The notes: generated from the letters alone by a model not told the origin. DNA of 64,000 bases from Microbacterium ginsengisoli (GCF_000956535.1 NZ_JYIY01000078.1:114574-178573), one strand, 5' to 3'; positions 11,790-20,374 are shown, counted from the first letter of the stretch. Numbers and translations are program-made.

Positions 11790-12452
11790 ATGACGATGAG
11801 CGGATGGGCGGAAGCGCGCTGGCTGGTGCGTGAGGCGTTCGCGGATGCCGCGGCCCTCGCCTTTCCCGTGTGGTGCGCCGGGTGCGGCGCAGACGGCCGG
11901 GTTCTGTGCGCCGCGTGTCGGGTCGCGCTCGTGCCGCGCGTCTCTCGACGCACTCTCGAGGGCGGTCTGAGCGTGTGGAGCGGGGGAGAGTTCGACGGGA
12001 TGCCCGCGCGTGTGCTGCGGGCGGCGAAACAGACCGGGCAGGGTGCTCTCGCGGCGGGCCTTGCGCCTCTGCTTCGCGCATCCGCCGAGGCTGCGGCGTC
12101 TTCGGCTGCGGTCGATGTGATCGTCCGCGTCCCGAGCTCTCGCGCCGCTGTGCGCCGGCGCGGCTTCGTTCCGCTCGAGCAGATCGCGGCGCGCGCCCGG
12201 CTGTGCACGACGGGAGGGCTCCGTGTCGTGCGCCCGGTGGCCGATCAGCGCGGTCTCGACGAGGCATCCCGTCATCGCAACGCCGAGGGGAGCATGCGCG
12301 TGCGGCGCGTGGTGGCCGGGCTGCGCGTGCTCGTCGTCGATGACGTCGTCACGACCGGAGCGACGCTGCACGAGGCCGCCGCGGCCCTGCGGGCTGCGGG
12401 TGCGGTCAGCGTCGTCGCGGCGACCGTGCTGCAGACCCCGCGGCGGCGCTGA
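11790..12452 (+). CDS. comF: ComF-family phosphoribosyltransferase-like protein
   Basis: A 220-residue protein with an N-terminal zinc ribbon of paired CxxC-type motifs (WCAGCG and LCAACR, residues 29-52). The C-terminal phosphoribosyltransferase fold carries the PRPP loop VLVVDDVVTTGATL near residue 180. ComF aids DNA uptake in naturally competent species; in actinobacteria its role is unsettled, though the gene regularly sits between lpqB and hpf. ATG codons at 11790 and 11796 both fit. The gene ends back to back with lrp: the stops form TGATCA at 12450-12455 with no spacer. Confidence 0.88.
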   Translation: MTMSGWAEARWLVREAFADAAALAFPVWCAGCGADGRVLCAACRVALVPRVSRRTLEGGLSVWSGGEFDGMPARVLRAAKQTGQGALAAGLAPLLRASAEAAASSAAVDVIVRVPSSRAAVRRRGFVPLEQIAARARLCTTGGLRVVRPVADQRGLDEASRHRNAEGSMRVRRVVAGLRVLVVDDVVTTGATLHEAAAALRAAGAVSVVAATVLQTPRRR

Positions 12453-12911
12453 TCAGCGTGTGCCCCAGTTGTAGGACTGCTTGCGCAGCTCGAGATAGAC
12501 GAAGGTCTCCGAGCTGAGCACACCGGGGAGGGTGCGGATGCGCGAGTTCAGCAGCTCGCTGAGTTCGGCGTCGGACTCGCAGACGACCTCGATGACGATG
12601 TCGAAGCTGCCCGCGGTGAGGACCACGTAGTCGACGGCTTCGAGTTTCTCGAGCGCGGCCGCGACGATGCGGGTGTCTCCGCTGACCCGCAGGCCGACGA
12701 GAGCCTGACGGGGGAACCCGACCTGCAGCGGGTTGGTGACGGCGACGATCTGCATGACGTCGCTGTCGATCAGCTTCTGCACGCGCTGGCGCACTGCCGC
12801 CTCGCTGAGCCCCACCGCGGCGCCGATGCGCGCGTAGGAGCGCCGGCCGTCCTCCTGCAGCTGCTCGATGATCAGCTTGGATGTCTCGTCGAGCGCGTCG
12901 CGTCCAGCCAT
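12453..12911 (-). CDS. Lrp/AsnC-family transcription regulator
   Basis: A 152-residue protein. The N-terminal helix-turn-helix covers about residues 8-60 (ARIGAAVGLSEAAVRQRV) and the effector-binding RAM domain about 68-150. The ATG at 12911 has a textbook GGAGGAGG ribosome site 5 bases upstream; longer in-frame starts do not. It diverges from the potDABC operon, with a TGAAA-N6-TTTCA palindrome between, so it probably controls that importer and itself. Related regulators in actinobacteria sit next to polyamine or amino-acid catabolic genes. Confidence 0.9.
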   Translation of the reverse strand: MAGRDALDETSKLIIEQLQEDGRRSYARIGAAVGLSEAAVRQRVQKLIDSDVMQIVAVTNPLQVGFPRQALVGLRVSGDTRIVAAALEKLEAVDYVVLTAGSFDIVIEVVCESDAELSELLNSRIRTLPGVLSSETFVYLELRKQSYNWGTR

Positions 12912-12994
12912 GCTCCTCCTCCGCGGTCGAGGTCGTGGACTCCACGCTACTGCGGATTCCGACGCTCGGAAGGGCACCGGAATCGCGATACATG

Positions 12995-13010
12995 TGAAAT
13001 CTATGTTTCA
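12995..13010. promoter_or_regulatory. Candidate Lrp operator TGAAA-N6-TTTCA
   Basis: A 5-base inverted repeat in an AT-rich patch of the 184-base lrp/potD gap. It covers the -35 area of a possible potD promoter whose -10 would be TAGTCT (13025-13030). Lrp-family proteins bind AT-rich sites of this size as dimers; the link to this regulator is by position. Confidence 0.4.
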
Positions 13011-13095
13011 GCCGACGATATCCGTAGTCTTTCGCCACAGTTGCTGACAGGATCGGGAGTCCCGAGAGAGTTCCGCACCGCACAGAGGAGTCATC

Positions 13096-14334
13096 ATGCC
13101 CCGAGGTCCGCTGCCCGAAGATCCCACCGTTCGCGCGCTCATCGCGCAGGCGCGTGCGTCCCAACTCACCCGCCGTGGCTTCGTCGCCGGCGTCGGCGGG
13201 CTCTCGCTCGCCGCCTTCCTCGCCGCCTGCACCGGGCGCGTCGGCGGCGGCACCGGCGGTGCGTCGCCCAGCCTGACGCCCGCCACCGACATGTCCGACA
13301 CCGTCAAGCAGCTCACCTGGGCGAACTGGGCGTTCTATCTCGACGAGGACGACAAGGGAGGCTACCCGACCCTCGAGGCCTTCCAGAAGGACACCGGCAT
13401 CACCGTCAACTACGACGTCGCCGTCGACGACAACAACACGTACTTCGCCAAGGTTCGCGACCAGCTCGCGCTCGGCCAGGGGATCGGCGCGGACACCGTC
13501 TGCCTCACCGACTGGATGGCCGGCATCTGGATCCAGTCCGGGTTCACCCAGGCGCTCGACAAGTCGAAGCTCCCGAACGTCAGCGCCAACCTCGCGGCGA
13601 GTCTGCAGAACCCCGGATTCGATCCCGGTCGCGCGAACTCCGTGCCGTGGCAGACCGGCTTCGCGGGCGTCGCATGGAACAAGGAGAAGGTGCCCAACGG
13701 CATCAAGACCCTCGACGATCTGTGGGACCCGGCGTTGAAGGGGCGCGTCGGCGTGCTCAGCGAGATGCGCGACACGATCGGCCTGATCATGCTCAGCCAG
13801 GGCGTCGATCCGTCGAGCTCGAGCTGGGGCGATGACCAGTTCAACAACGCGCTCGACGCCTTCCAGAAGCAGGTGACCGACGGTCAGATCCGCAACATCA
13901 AGGGCAACTCCTACGCGGACGACCTGAAGAACGAGGACACCCTCGCCGCCATCGTGTGGTCGGGCGACATCTCGTCGATCAACGCGGAGGTGGGGGACAA
14001 GTTCGAGTTCGCTCTGCCCGAGTCGGGCGGCACCCTGTGGGCCGACAACTTCCTCATCCCGATCGGCTCGACTCAGAAGTCGAACGTCGAGAAGCTGATC
14101 GACTACTACTACCAGCCCGAGGTCGCCGCCCAGGTCGCCGCCTACGTGCAGTACGTCACTCCGGTGCAGGGTGCCCAGGAGGCCATGGCGCAGGTCGATG
14201 CGTCTCTCGTCGACGACCAGCTGATCTTCCCCGACGCGGCGACGCTCTCGAAGGCGCACATCTTCCGTCAGCTCACCAACGCCGAGCAGCAGAAGTACAA
14301 CGCGGCCTTCGAAGCCGTCGGGCTCGGGGCCTGA
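13096..14334 (+). CDS. potD: Polyamine-type ABC transporter substrate-binding lipoprotein
   Basis: A 412-residue binding protein of the PotD/PotF class. The N-terminus has a twin-arginine signal (TRRGFVAGVGG, about residues 24-34) running into a lipobox ending Ala-Ala-Cys near residue 44, so it is exported folded and lipid-anchored. The mature part begins with the PotD-like stretch LTWANWAFYLDED. A good AGAGGAG site precedes the ATG. It heads a four-gene operon. The substrate is likely spermidine or putrescine, but a related polyamine or amino compound is possible. Confidence 0.85.
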   Translation: MPRGPLPEDPTVRALIAQARASQLTRRGFVAGVGGLSLAAFLAACTGRVGGGTGGASPSLTPATDMSDTVKQLTWANWAFYLDEDDKGGYPTLEAFQKDTGITVNYDVAVDDNNTYFAKVRDQLALGQGIGADTVCLTDWMAGIWIQSGFTQALDKSKLPNVSANLAASLQNPGFDPGRANSVPWQTGFAGVAWNKEKVPNGIKTLDDLWDPALKGRVGVLSEMRDTIGLIMLSQGVDPSSSSWGDDQFNNALDAFQKQVTDGQIRNIKGNSYADDLKNEDTLAAIVWSGDISSINAEVGDKFEFALPESGGTLWADNFLIPIGSTQKSNVEKLIDYYYQPEVAAQVAAYVQYVTPVQGAQEAMAQVDASLVDDQLIFPDAATLSKAHIFRQLTNAEQQKYNAAFEAVGLGA

Positions 14335-14337
14335 CCC

Positions 14338-15513
14338 GTGGCGGCGACGTCCTTCGGCGAGGCCGGGGCCGACCTCGAACTGGTCGGGATCCGCAAGGAG
14401 TTCCCCGGGTTCACCGCGATCGAGGAGCTCGACCTCACGATCCCCGCGGGGTCGTTCTTCGCGCTCCTCGGACCTTCAGGGTGCGGAAAGACGACGACCC
14501 TTCGGCTCGTGGCCGGGCTCGAGGACCCGAGTGCCGGACGGATCCTCATCGGCGGCGCCGACGTGACCGCGGTGAAGCCGCACAAGCGTCCCGTCAACAC
14601 GGTGTTCCAGAGTTACGCGCTCTTCCCGCACATGACCGTGCTCGAGAACGTCGCGTTCGGCCTGCGCCGTCGTCGGGTCTCCGATGCGCTCGCCAAGGCG
14701 CACGAGGCACTGCGCCTCGTGGAGCTCGACCACGTCGCCGAGCGCAAGCCGAGCCAGCTCTCCGGCGGCCAGCAGCAGCGCGTGGCGCTCGCGCGTGCGG
14801 TGGTGAACCGGCCGGCCCTGCTGCTGCTCGATGAGCCGCTCGGCGCGCTCGACCTGAAGCTGCGCCGACAGATGCAGCTCGAGCTGAAGTCGATCCAGGC
14901 CGAGGTGGGGCTCACGTTCCTGCACGTGACCCACGATCAGGAGGAGGCCATGACCATGGCCGACACGGTCGCGGTCATGAACAAGGGGCGCATCGAGCAG
15001 CTCGGCAGCCCGACCGAGCTCTACGAGCTGCCGCGCACGGGATTCGTGGCCGGCTTCCTCGGCCAGTCGAACCTCATCACCGGCGACGTCGAGTCGACGG
15101 CCGGAGGCATCGTGACGGTGCGCACCGCCGGGGGCGTGCTCGCGGTGCCGGCCTCGCGCGCCGTGTCGACCGGCGGGCGCATCACGCTCGGCGTGCGTCC
15201 CGAGAAGCTCCTGCTGCACGCGACGGCGCCCGCCGCCGACGCGGATCAGAACGTGCTCGGTCCCGGTCGCATCACGGATGTCTCGTTCACCGGCGTCAGC
15301 ACCCAGTACCTCGTCGAGGTGCCGGGTGTCGGCACGGTGACCGTCTTCGCGCAGAACCTCGTGTTCGGTGCGGTGTATCCGGTGGGCGTCGAGGTGTGGG
15401 TCGCCTGGCACCGGGAGCATACGTTCGGGCTCGACAGCGATGCCCGCGCCGACGCCGCCGAGGGCGACGAGCTGGCGGCCGCGGCATCCGTCTCGTCGGA
15501 CGAGGCCGCCTGA
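14338..15513 (+). CDS. potA: Polyamine-type ABC transporter ATP-binding protein
   Basis: A 391-residue ATPase. Walker A is GPSGCGKTT (about residues 45-53), the signature LSGGQQQRVALARA, and Walker B LLLLDEPLGALD. A TOBE domain (about 285-360) is typical of PotA/MalK-type subunits. The GTG start follows the potD stop after 3 bases. It powers the PotB/PotC channel. Confidence 0.9.
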   Translation: MAATSFGEAGADLELVGIRKEFPGFTAIEELDLTIPAGSFFALLGPSGCGKTTTLRLVAGLEDPSAGRILIGGADVTAVKPHKRPVNTVFQSYALFPHMTVLENVAFGLRRRRVSDALAKAHEALRLVELDHVAERKPSQLSGGQQQRVALARAVVNRPALLLLDEPLGALDLKLRRQMQLELKSIQAEVGLTFLHVTHDQEEAMTMADTVAVMNKGRIEQLGSPTELYELPRTGFVAGFLGQSNLITGDVESTAGGIVTVRTAGGVLAVPASRAVSTGGRITLGVRPEKLLLHATAPAADADQNVLGPGRITDVSFTGVSTQYLVEVPGVGTVTVFAQNLVFGAVYPVGVEVWVAWHREHTFGLDSDARADAAEGDELAAAASVSSDEAA

Positions 15514-15514
15514 G

Positions 15515-16435
15515 ATGGCACTGTCCGCACTCGCCCCGGCGGGGGGTGCGACCGCGAAGCCGGTCTCCGCGGCGCGCCGCGGCGGGGTCGTCGCGCTCGC
15601 GCTACTGATCCCCGGGCTCGCCTACCTCGCCCTGTTCTTCCTGGTTCCGTTCGTCTCGCTCGTGATGACCTCGTTCGGTGTGAACGACCCGAACGAGTAC
15701 GGCGTGTTCTCCTACGGCTTCCAGTGGCAGAACTACGTCGACGCGATCAGTTCGTACTGGCCGCAGTTCCTGCGCTCATTCTGGTTCGCGCTGCTCGCGA
15801 CGGTGTTCGCGCTGCTCATCAGCTACCCGATCGCCTATTTCATCGGAGTGCGGCTGCGCGAGCGCGTGCTGCTTCGCAACCTGCTTCTCGTGTTGGTGAT
15901 CGCGCCGTTCTTCATCTCGTTCCTCCTGCGCACGCTCGCGTGGAAGCAGATCCTCTCGGACGAGGGCCCGGTCGTCAGTTCTCTTCAGTTCCTCGGCCTC
16001 ATGGGTTCGCAGGATCACCTCACCGGCACCGCCTTCTCGGTCGTGTTCGGCCTCACCTACAACTTCGTGCCGTTCATGACGCTGCCGCTGTTCGCCTCGC
16101 TCGAGCGGCTCGACAAGCGGCTCCTCGAGGCGGGCAGCGATCTGTATGCGAGTCCGGCGACGACGTTCTGGCGGGTCACGTTCCCGCTCACCCTTCCGGG
16201 CGTCGTGTCGGGCACCCTGCTGACATTCATCCCGGCTGCCGGCGACTATGTGAACGCAAGCCAGTCGTTCCTCGGCAGCGCGTCGACCTCGATGATCGGA
16301 AACGTCATCCAGTCGAACTTCCTCATCACCGTGAACTACCCGCAGGCGGCGGCGCTCAGCATCCTGCTGATGCTGGTGATCGTGGTGATCGTCGGCATCT
16401 ACGTGCGCCGTTCGGGAACGGAGGACCTGCTGTGA
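15515..16435 (+). CDS. potB: Polyamine-type ABC transporter permease (PotB class)
   Basis: A 306-residue inner-membrane protein with six hydrophobic segments. The permease coupling loop is EAGSDLYASPATTFWRVTFP. The ATG at 15515 lies just after the potA stop; a longer reading frame running back into potA is an overlap artefact. The stop overlaps potC as GTGA. Confidence 0.88.
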   Translation: MALSALAPAGGATAKPVSAARRGGVVALALLIPGLAYLALFFLVPFVSLVMTSFGVNDPNEYGVFSYGFQWQNYVDAISSYWPQFLRSFWFALLATVFALLISYPIAYFIGVRLRERVLLRNLLLVLVIAPFFISFLLRTLAWKQILSDEGPVVSSLQFLGLMGSQDHLTGTAFSVVFGLTYNFVPFMTLPLFASLERLDKRLLEAGSDLYASPATTFWRVTFPLTLPGVVSGTLLTFIPAAGDYVNASQSFLGSASTSMIGNVIQSNFLITVNYPQAAALSILLMLVIVVIVGIYVRRSGTEDLL

Positions 16436-17247
16436 GTGCGTCTGCTCCCACCCGCCGCCGGTTCGGACTCGGCCGTTGGCTGCTGCCCACCTACGTGACC
16501 GTCGCGTTCGTCCTGCTCCTGATCCCGATCGTCTACACGTTCGTGTTCTCGTTCAACGACGCGAACCGCTCGAACATCTCGTGGAACGGTTTCACGTTCC
16601 GCAACTGGCTGACCGTGTGCGACCAGCCCGACGTCTGCGTCGCGTTCGGCAACACCATCGTGGTGGGTCTGACGGCGACGGTCATCGCGACCATCCTCGG
16701 CACGATGATCGCGATCGCCCTGGTGCGCTACCGGTTCCGTGCCCGCTCGGCGATCACGCTGCTGCTGTTCCTGCCGATGGCGACGCCCGAGGTCGTCATG
16801 GGTGCAGGACTCGCCGCCCAGTTCCTCACCGCCGGGGTGCCGAAGGGGCTCGGCACCATCATCATCGCCCACGCGATGTTCTGCCTCAGCTTCGTGGTCG
16901 TCACGGTGAGGGCGCGCGTGCTCTCGCTCGACCCGGCTCTCGAGGAAGCCGGTCGCGACCTGTACGGATCGCCCAACCAGGTCTTCTGGCGCGTCACCTT
17001 CCCACTTCTGCTCCCGGGCATCGTGGCGGCGGCGCTGCTGAGCTTCAGCCTCAGCTTCGACGACTTCATCATCACGTACTTCACCTCAGGCAGCACCCAG
17101 ACGTTCCCGATCTTCATCTACGTCGCCGCCCAGCGCGGGTTGCCGCCGCAGGCGAACGTGATCGCGTCCTCGGTGTTCCTGCTGGCGATCGCGGCGGTCT
17201 TCATCTACCAGGCCATCGCTTGGCGCAGAGCGAAGAAGAGCGCGTGA
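16432..17247 (+). CDS. potC: Polyamine-type ABC transporter permease (PotC class)
   Basis: A 271-residue permease with six hydrophobic segments and the coupling loop EEAGRDLYGSPNQVFWRVTF. The GTG at 16432 overlaps the potB stop by 4 bases and gives a normal N-terminus, with the Arg-rich stretch before helix 1. It is the last gene of the operon, with a hairpin terminator starting 4 bases after the stop. Confidence 0.88.
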   Translation: MSASAPTRRRFGLGRWLLPTYVTVAFVLLLIPIVYTFVFSFNDANRSNISWNGFTFRNWLTVCDQPDVCVAFGNTIVVGLTATVIATILGTMIAIALVRYRFRARSAITLLLFLPMATPEVVMGAGLAAQFLTAGVPKGLGTIIIAHAMFCLSFVVVTVRARVLSLDPALEEAGRDLYGSPNQVFWRVTFPLLLPGIVAAALLSFSLSFDDFIITYFTSGSTQTFPIFIYVAAQRGLPPQANVIASSVFLLAIAAVFIYQAIAWRRAKKSA

Positions 17248-17250
17248 GAA

Positions 17251-17284
17251 TCGGATGCCGCGGGGCTGGGGCCGCGGCATCCGA
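17251..17284 (+). terminator. pot operon terminator hairpin
   Basis: Two perfect 13-base arms (17251-17263 and 17272-17284) around an 8-base loop. The arms contain the GGATGCCGCGG half of the window's recurrent palindrome. Confidence 0.75.
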
Positions 17285-17335
17285 CAACCTTTCCTCGCCC
17301 TGGGCGTCGCATTCTGAACACATGCGAAACGCGGG

Positions 17336-17364
17336 GTGACAAGTCCGCGACCTCGGACTACCGT
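17336..17364 (+). promoter_or_regulatory. hpf promoter, GTGACA-N17-TACCGT
   Basis: The -35 GTGACA (17336-17341) and -10 TACCGT (17359-17364) have ideal 17-base spacing. Transcription should start near 17371, leaving a 5' leader of about 60 bases. Confidence 0.6.
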
Positions 17365-17391
17365 GGGGGCACCAAGAAGGTGACGGCCGGT

Positions 17392-17409
17392 CCGCCCCTT
17401 TCCGGGCGG
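17392..17409 (+). promoter_or_regulatory. 5' leader hairpin of hpf
   Basis: CCGCCC (17392-17397) pairs with GGGCGG (17404-17409) around a 6-base loop, ending 11 bases before the AGGAGG site. It may stabilise the mRNA or modulate initiation; no known riboswitch is recognised. Confidence 0.35.
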
Positions 17410-17431
17410 GCCCGGAACTAGGAGGTCAAAG

Positions 17432-18097
17432 ATGGACACCAGCATCGTCGGCGTGGGCGGGGGAATCACGGACCGCTTCCGTACTGTCGTCGACGACAAG
17501 GCCCCCCGCATCGAGAATCTCGCGCCCCGCGCGCAGCGGCTCGACGTCAAGGTCACCAACCGTCCCTCGCACGGCGGGCGCGGCGAGCACTCCACGGTGG
17601 AACTCACCCTCACCGGCAAGGGACCGATCGTGCGGGCGGAGGCCGTCGACGATGACAAGTTCGCGGCGCTCGAGGTCGCTGTCGACAAGCTGTGCGAACA
17701 GGTGCGGCGTGCCAAGCAGAAGCGGGTCGACTCGCGAAATCATCCGCGGGGCGCGACGTTCGACAAGGGAACGGGCGCGCTCGAGGGCATCGATGTCGAG
17801 CCGGCGTCCGTCGAGGTGCTGCGCGCCGTCGCGACGGGGGAGATCCCGGTGGTGGGCGAGGACGCGGCCGATGACGAGTATTCGCCCGTGGTCATCCGCA
17901 CGAAGCTGTTCGATGCCGAATGGATGACCGTCGAGGAGGCCGTCGACCGCATGGAGCTCGTCGGGCATGACTTCTTCCTGTTCGTCGATGCCCGCACCGA
18001 CCACCCGAGCGTCGTCTACCGCCGCAAGGGCTGGGACTACGGTGTCATCTCGCTCGGCACGCAGGCTGCTCCCGGCGCGGAGCGGCTCGCATCCTGA
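17432..18097 (+). CDS. hpf: Ribosome hibernation promoting factor, long form
   Basis: A 221-residue protein. The N-terminal S30AE domain spans about residues 1-105. A linker follows, then the C-terminal dimerisation domain (about 155-215) with EEAVDRMELVGHDFFLFVDA and VVYRRKGWDYGVISL. Long HPF dimerises 70S ribosomes into inactive 100S particles in stationary phase. AGGAGG lies 5 bases before the ATG. hpf next to comF and secA is the ancestral actinobacterial order, here interrupted by lrp-pot and by two genes before secA. Confidence 0.93.
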   Translation: MDTSIVGVGGGITDRFRTVVDDKAPRIENLAPRAQRLDVKVTNRPSHGGRGEHSTVELTLTGKGPIVRAEAVDDDKFAALEVAVDKLCEQVRRAKQKRVDSRNHPRGATFDKGTGALEGIDVEPASVEVLRAVATGEIPVVGEDAADDEYSPVVIRTKLFDAEWMTVEEAVDRMELVGHDFFLFVDARTDHPSVVYRRKGWDYGVISLGTQAAPGAERLAS

Positions 18098-18109
18098 GCG
18101 CCTATCCGA

Positions 18110-18145
18110 CGACGATGCCCGGGCCGAGAGGTCCGGGCATCGTCG
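18110..18145. terminator. hpf terminator hairpin
   Basis: A perfect 13-base-pair stem (18110-18122 with 18133-18145) and 10-base loop between convergent genes, so it could serve both strands. Confidence 0.75.
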
Positions 18146-18193
18146 CGTGCGGGGTCCGGCGCGAGGCGAGCGCCGAGCGGGCGCGGTGAGATG

Positions 18194-19510
18194 TCAGTCG
18201 AAGATGTCGCCGATGAGCCCGCCGATGACGAGTCCGCCGAGGATGCCGCCGACCGCGTCGCCCATGCCGCCGCCGCGTCCGCCGCGGCCTCCCCAGCCGC
18301 CTCCCCAGTCGTTGCCTCGCGAGTTGTCGATGTCGCGCTGCGCGAGGGCGAGCGCCTCGCTCGCGAGCTGCGCGGTGCGGCGCGCGTGCCGCAGCGCCGG
18401 CTCACGCGACTCCTCGTCGGAGGGAAGCGCATCGATTTCGGCACGGGTGCGCTCGGCCTCGGCGAGGCGCGTGCGGGCGTCGGGGCCGATGTAGCCGCGG
18501 TGCGACGAGATGACGTTCGCGGCGACCGCGAGCTGCCGGTCGGCGTCGTCGATCGCGTGGCGTACGAGGTCGGGAGAGGGGAGCGGATTCGCGGCACGGG
18601 CCTGCGCTTTCGCGATGACATCGTCGAGCGCCGTGTTCGCCTCGCGGAGTCGGGTGAGCTCGCGGAACGGGTCGGTCTTCGTCCCCGTCGGCGGGAGCGC
18701 CGAGAGCGCGGCTTCGAGCGCCGAGGTCGCCGCGGCCACCTCGGGGGTCGCGGGTGCGTTCCGGGCGCGCACGATGTCGCCGCGCGAGTCGGCGATCACG
18801 TCGGCGAGCGTCGACTCGGCGCGCAGCGCCTCGATCTCGAAATCGTCCACGCCGTCGAGCAGCGACTGCGCGCGGCGCACCGACTCGGTCGCGGCCTCGA
18901 GCGCGAGGTTCGCCTCCTCGGCGTTGCCCGCGGCGCGGCGGCGGGAGGAGACATCCGCGCTGTGCAGGGCGAAGTCGAGCACTTGGGATGCCTCGTCGGG
19001 GGCGCCCTGCACCTGTGCGAGCGCGCTCGGGGCGTACCGCGCCGCGAGGCGTTCGACGCTGTCGCGCGCGCCGGGGATGCGGGAGCGCAGAGTCTCGGCC
19101 GAGGTTCGCACTCCCGCGAGCACCTCGGGGGCGCGCCGTACCCGTTCGACCGCGTCGCTGAGGGCGGCGGTGCGCTCGTCGAGCAGGTCGTCGGCCCACG
19201 CGCACAGCTGCACGATGCGCGCATTGCGCGTGCGCAGTTCTTCGACGGTGTCGGGGATCTCGTCGTGGTTGAGCTGGTTCAGGTGGAACGCCTCGCCGAG
19301 ATGCGTCCGCACGGCGCCGAGCGCGTCGCGCAGCCCCTGGGTCGCGGCCGGTCCCAACTCGGCCTCCGCGAACTCCAGTTCCTCGGTCGTCACGCGGATG
19401 CGCTCGTCGACATCGACGAGCGCGCGGCCCGCCTGATGCGACAGTTCGGCGTCCTGGGCGGCAGTCGCCGCATCCTGCTCGCGCTTGCGTCGTCCCCAGA
19501 AACCTGCCAT
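18194..19510 (-). CDS. Coiled-coil protein with glycine-rich C-terminal tail, function unknown
   Basis: A 438-residue protein that is almost entirely charged, Ala/Glu/Arg-rich helix (about residues 10-385) with no signal peptide or enzyme motif. It ends in a Gly/Trp/Arg tail (GNDWGGGWGGRGGRGGG) and a short hydrophobic Gly-Ile-Leu stretch. The coil plus Gly-rich tail resembles the C-terminal half of actinobacterial TPM-domain (YgcG-like) proteins that accompany PspA, but the TPM domain itself is absent. It may act at the membrane in envelope stress, which is only a suggestion. A PspA gene lies at the far end of this window, not beside it. Confidence 0.6.
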   Translation of the reverse strand: MAGFWGRRKREQDAATAAQDAELSHQAGRALVDVDERIRVTTEELEFAEAELGPAATQGLRDALGAVRTHLGEAFHLNQLNHDEIPDTVEELRTRNARIVQLCAWADDLLDERTAALSDAVERVRRAPEVLAGVRTSAETLRSRIPGARDSVERLAARYAPSALAQVQGAPDEASQVLDFALHSADVSSRRRAAGNAEEANLALEAATESVRRAQSLLDGVDDFEIEALRAESTLADVIADSRGDIVRARNAPATPEVAAATSALEAALSALPPTGTKTDPFRELTRLREANTALDDVIAKAQARAANPLPSPDLVRHAIDDADRQLAVAANVISSHRGYIGPDARTRLAEAERTRAEIDALPSDEESREPALRHARRTAQLASEALALAQRDIDNSRGNDWGGGWGGRGGRGGGMGDAVGGILGGLVIGGLIGDIFD

Positions 19511-19565
19511 TCCTCGATCCTATGGGCGGGTGCGCGGCGCCCCTCTGGGTGTTCGCCGAGGGCGG

Positions 19566-20174
19566 TCAGGCGATCGCTGTGGCCTTCGGCGGCCGTCCGC
19601 GTCGCGGCGGTTCGGTCTCGAGGGCGAGTTCGAGCGCGCGGGGAGGATGCTGCGTGAGCCGGCCCTCCGCGTGGTCGAGCCAGCGCACCTCCGCCTCGGC
19701 CTGGAAGATGAGCGCATCCGCGACGAGCAGCCACGCCAGCTCTTCACCGCTCGGGTCGCCGTCGCTGCGCTCGCCGCTGCGCTGTGCGCGCCGCAGCTCC
19801 TGCAGGTGCGCCAGCGACGCCCGCCGCTGTGTCTGCACGATGGCGGTGACGTCGACACCGGGGAGGGTCGCGGCGAGCGCGAGTTTGATGGGCAGTTCGT
19901 CGCGCGTGCCGGTGGCGCGCGCGACGGGCGCGGCGAGCCAGTCGCGCGCCTCCGTGCGGCCGGCGTCGGTGATCGCGTAGAACACGTGCCCGTGCGCGTC
20001 GGTATCGCCTTTGGCGACGAGGCCGTCGCGTTCCAGGCGTTCGAGCGTGTTGTAGATCTGACCGACGTTCAGGGGGGATGTCCCGCCGGTGCGGCGGTCG
20101 AACTCCGCGCGCAGCTGGTAGCCGTAGCAGGCTCCCTGGTCGAGGATCGCGAGCAGACTCTGACGCACCGACAT
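19566..20174 (-). CDS. PadR-family transcription regulator
   Basis: A 202-residue protein. The PadR winged helix covers about residues 1-80 (LAILDQGACYGYQLRAEF, YNTLERLERDGLV), followed by a helical dimerisation region to about 175 and a basic RRGRPPK tail. The ATG at 20174 is preferred because AGGTGG lies 5 bases before it; a GTG at 20183 is an alternative start. PadR proteins usually repress drug-efflux or detoxification genes; no such target is adjacent, so self-regulation through the AT-rich site at 20201-20223 is the only visible link. Confidence 0.85.
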   Translation of the reverse strand: MSVRQSLLAILDQGACYGYQLRAEFDRRTGGTSPLNVGQIYNTLERLERDGLVAKGDTDAHGHVFYAITDAGRTEARDWLAAPVARATGTRDELPIKLALAATLPGVDVTAIVQTQRRASLAHLQELRRAQRSGERSDGDPSGEELAWLLVADALIFQAEAEVRWLDHAEGRLTQHPPRALELALETEPPRRGRPPKATAIA

Positions 20175-20200
20175 CCGGGCCACCTTTCTGATTTCCCCGT

Positions 20201-20223
20201 ATGTAATTGCTGAGTATATACAT
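20201..20223. promoter_or_regulatory. AT-rich inverted repeat upstream of padR
   Basis: ATGTA (20201-20205) and TACAT (20219-20223) flank a centre containing TATATA. PadR operators use ATGT/ACAT half-sites, although the classic spacing is 8 and here it is larger. On the minus strand TATACT is a good -10 inside the repeat. Confidence 0.4.
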
Positions 20224-20293
20224 GCCGGGAATGCAGAGATCGGATGCCGCGCCCCCGAGTGCCCTCACCCAGCCCCCTTCAAAGTCACGGGTC

Positions 20294-20299
20294 TATAAC
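20294..20299 (+). promoter_or_regulatory. Possible secA -10 box TATAAC
   Basis: A good -10 hexamer 75 bases before the secA start in the 200-base padR/secA gap; no clear -35 is seen. Confidence 0.35.
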
Positions 20300-20374
20300 A
20301 TGGGGACGTATGCCCGGACGCGGTGAGCGTTCGGGCCGGCGCGTGCGCCGCACCCGACCAGATGGAGATGTTCC

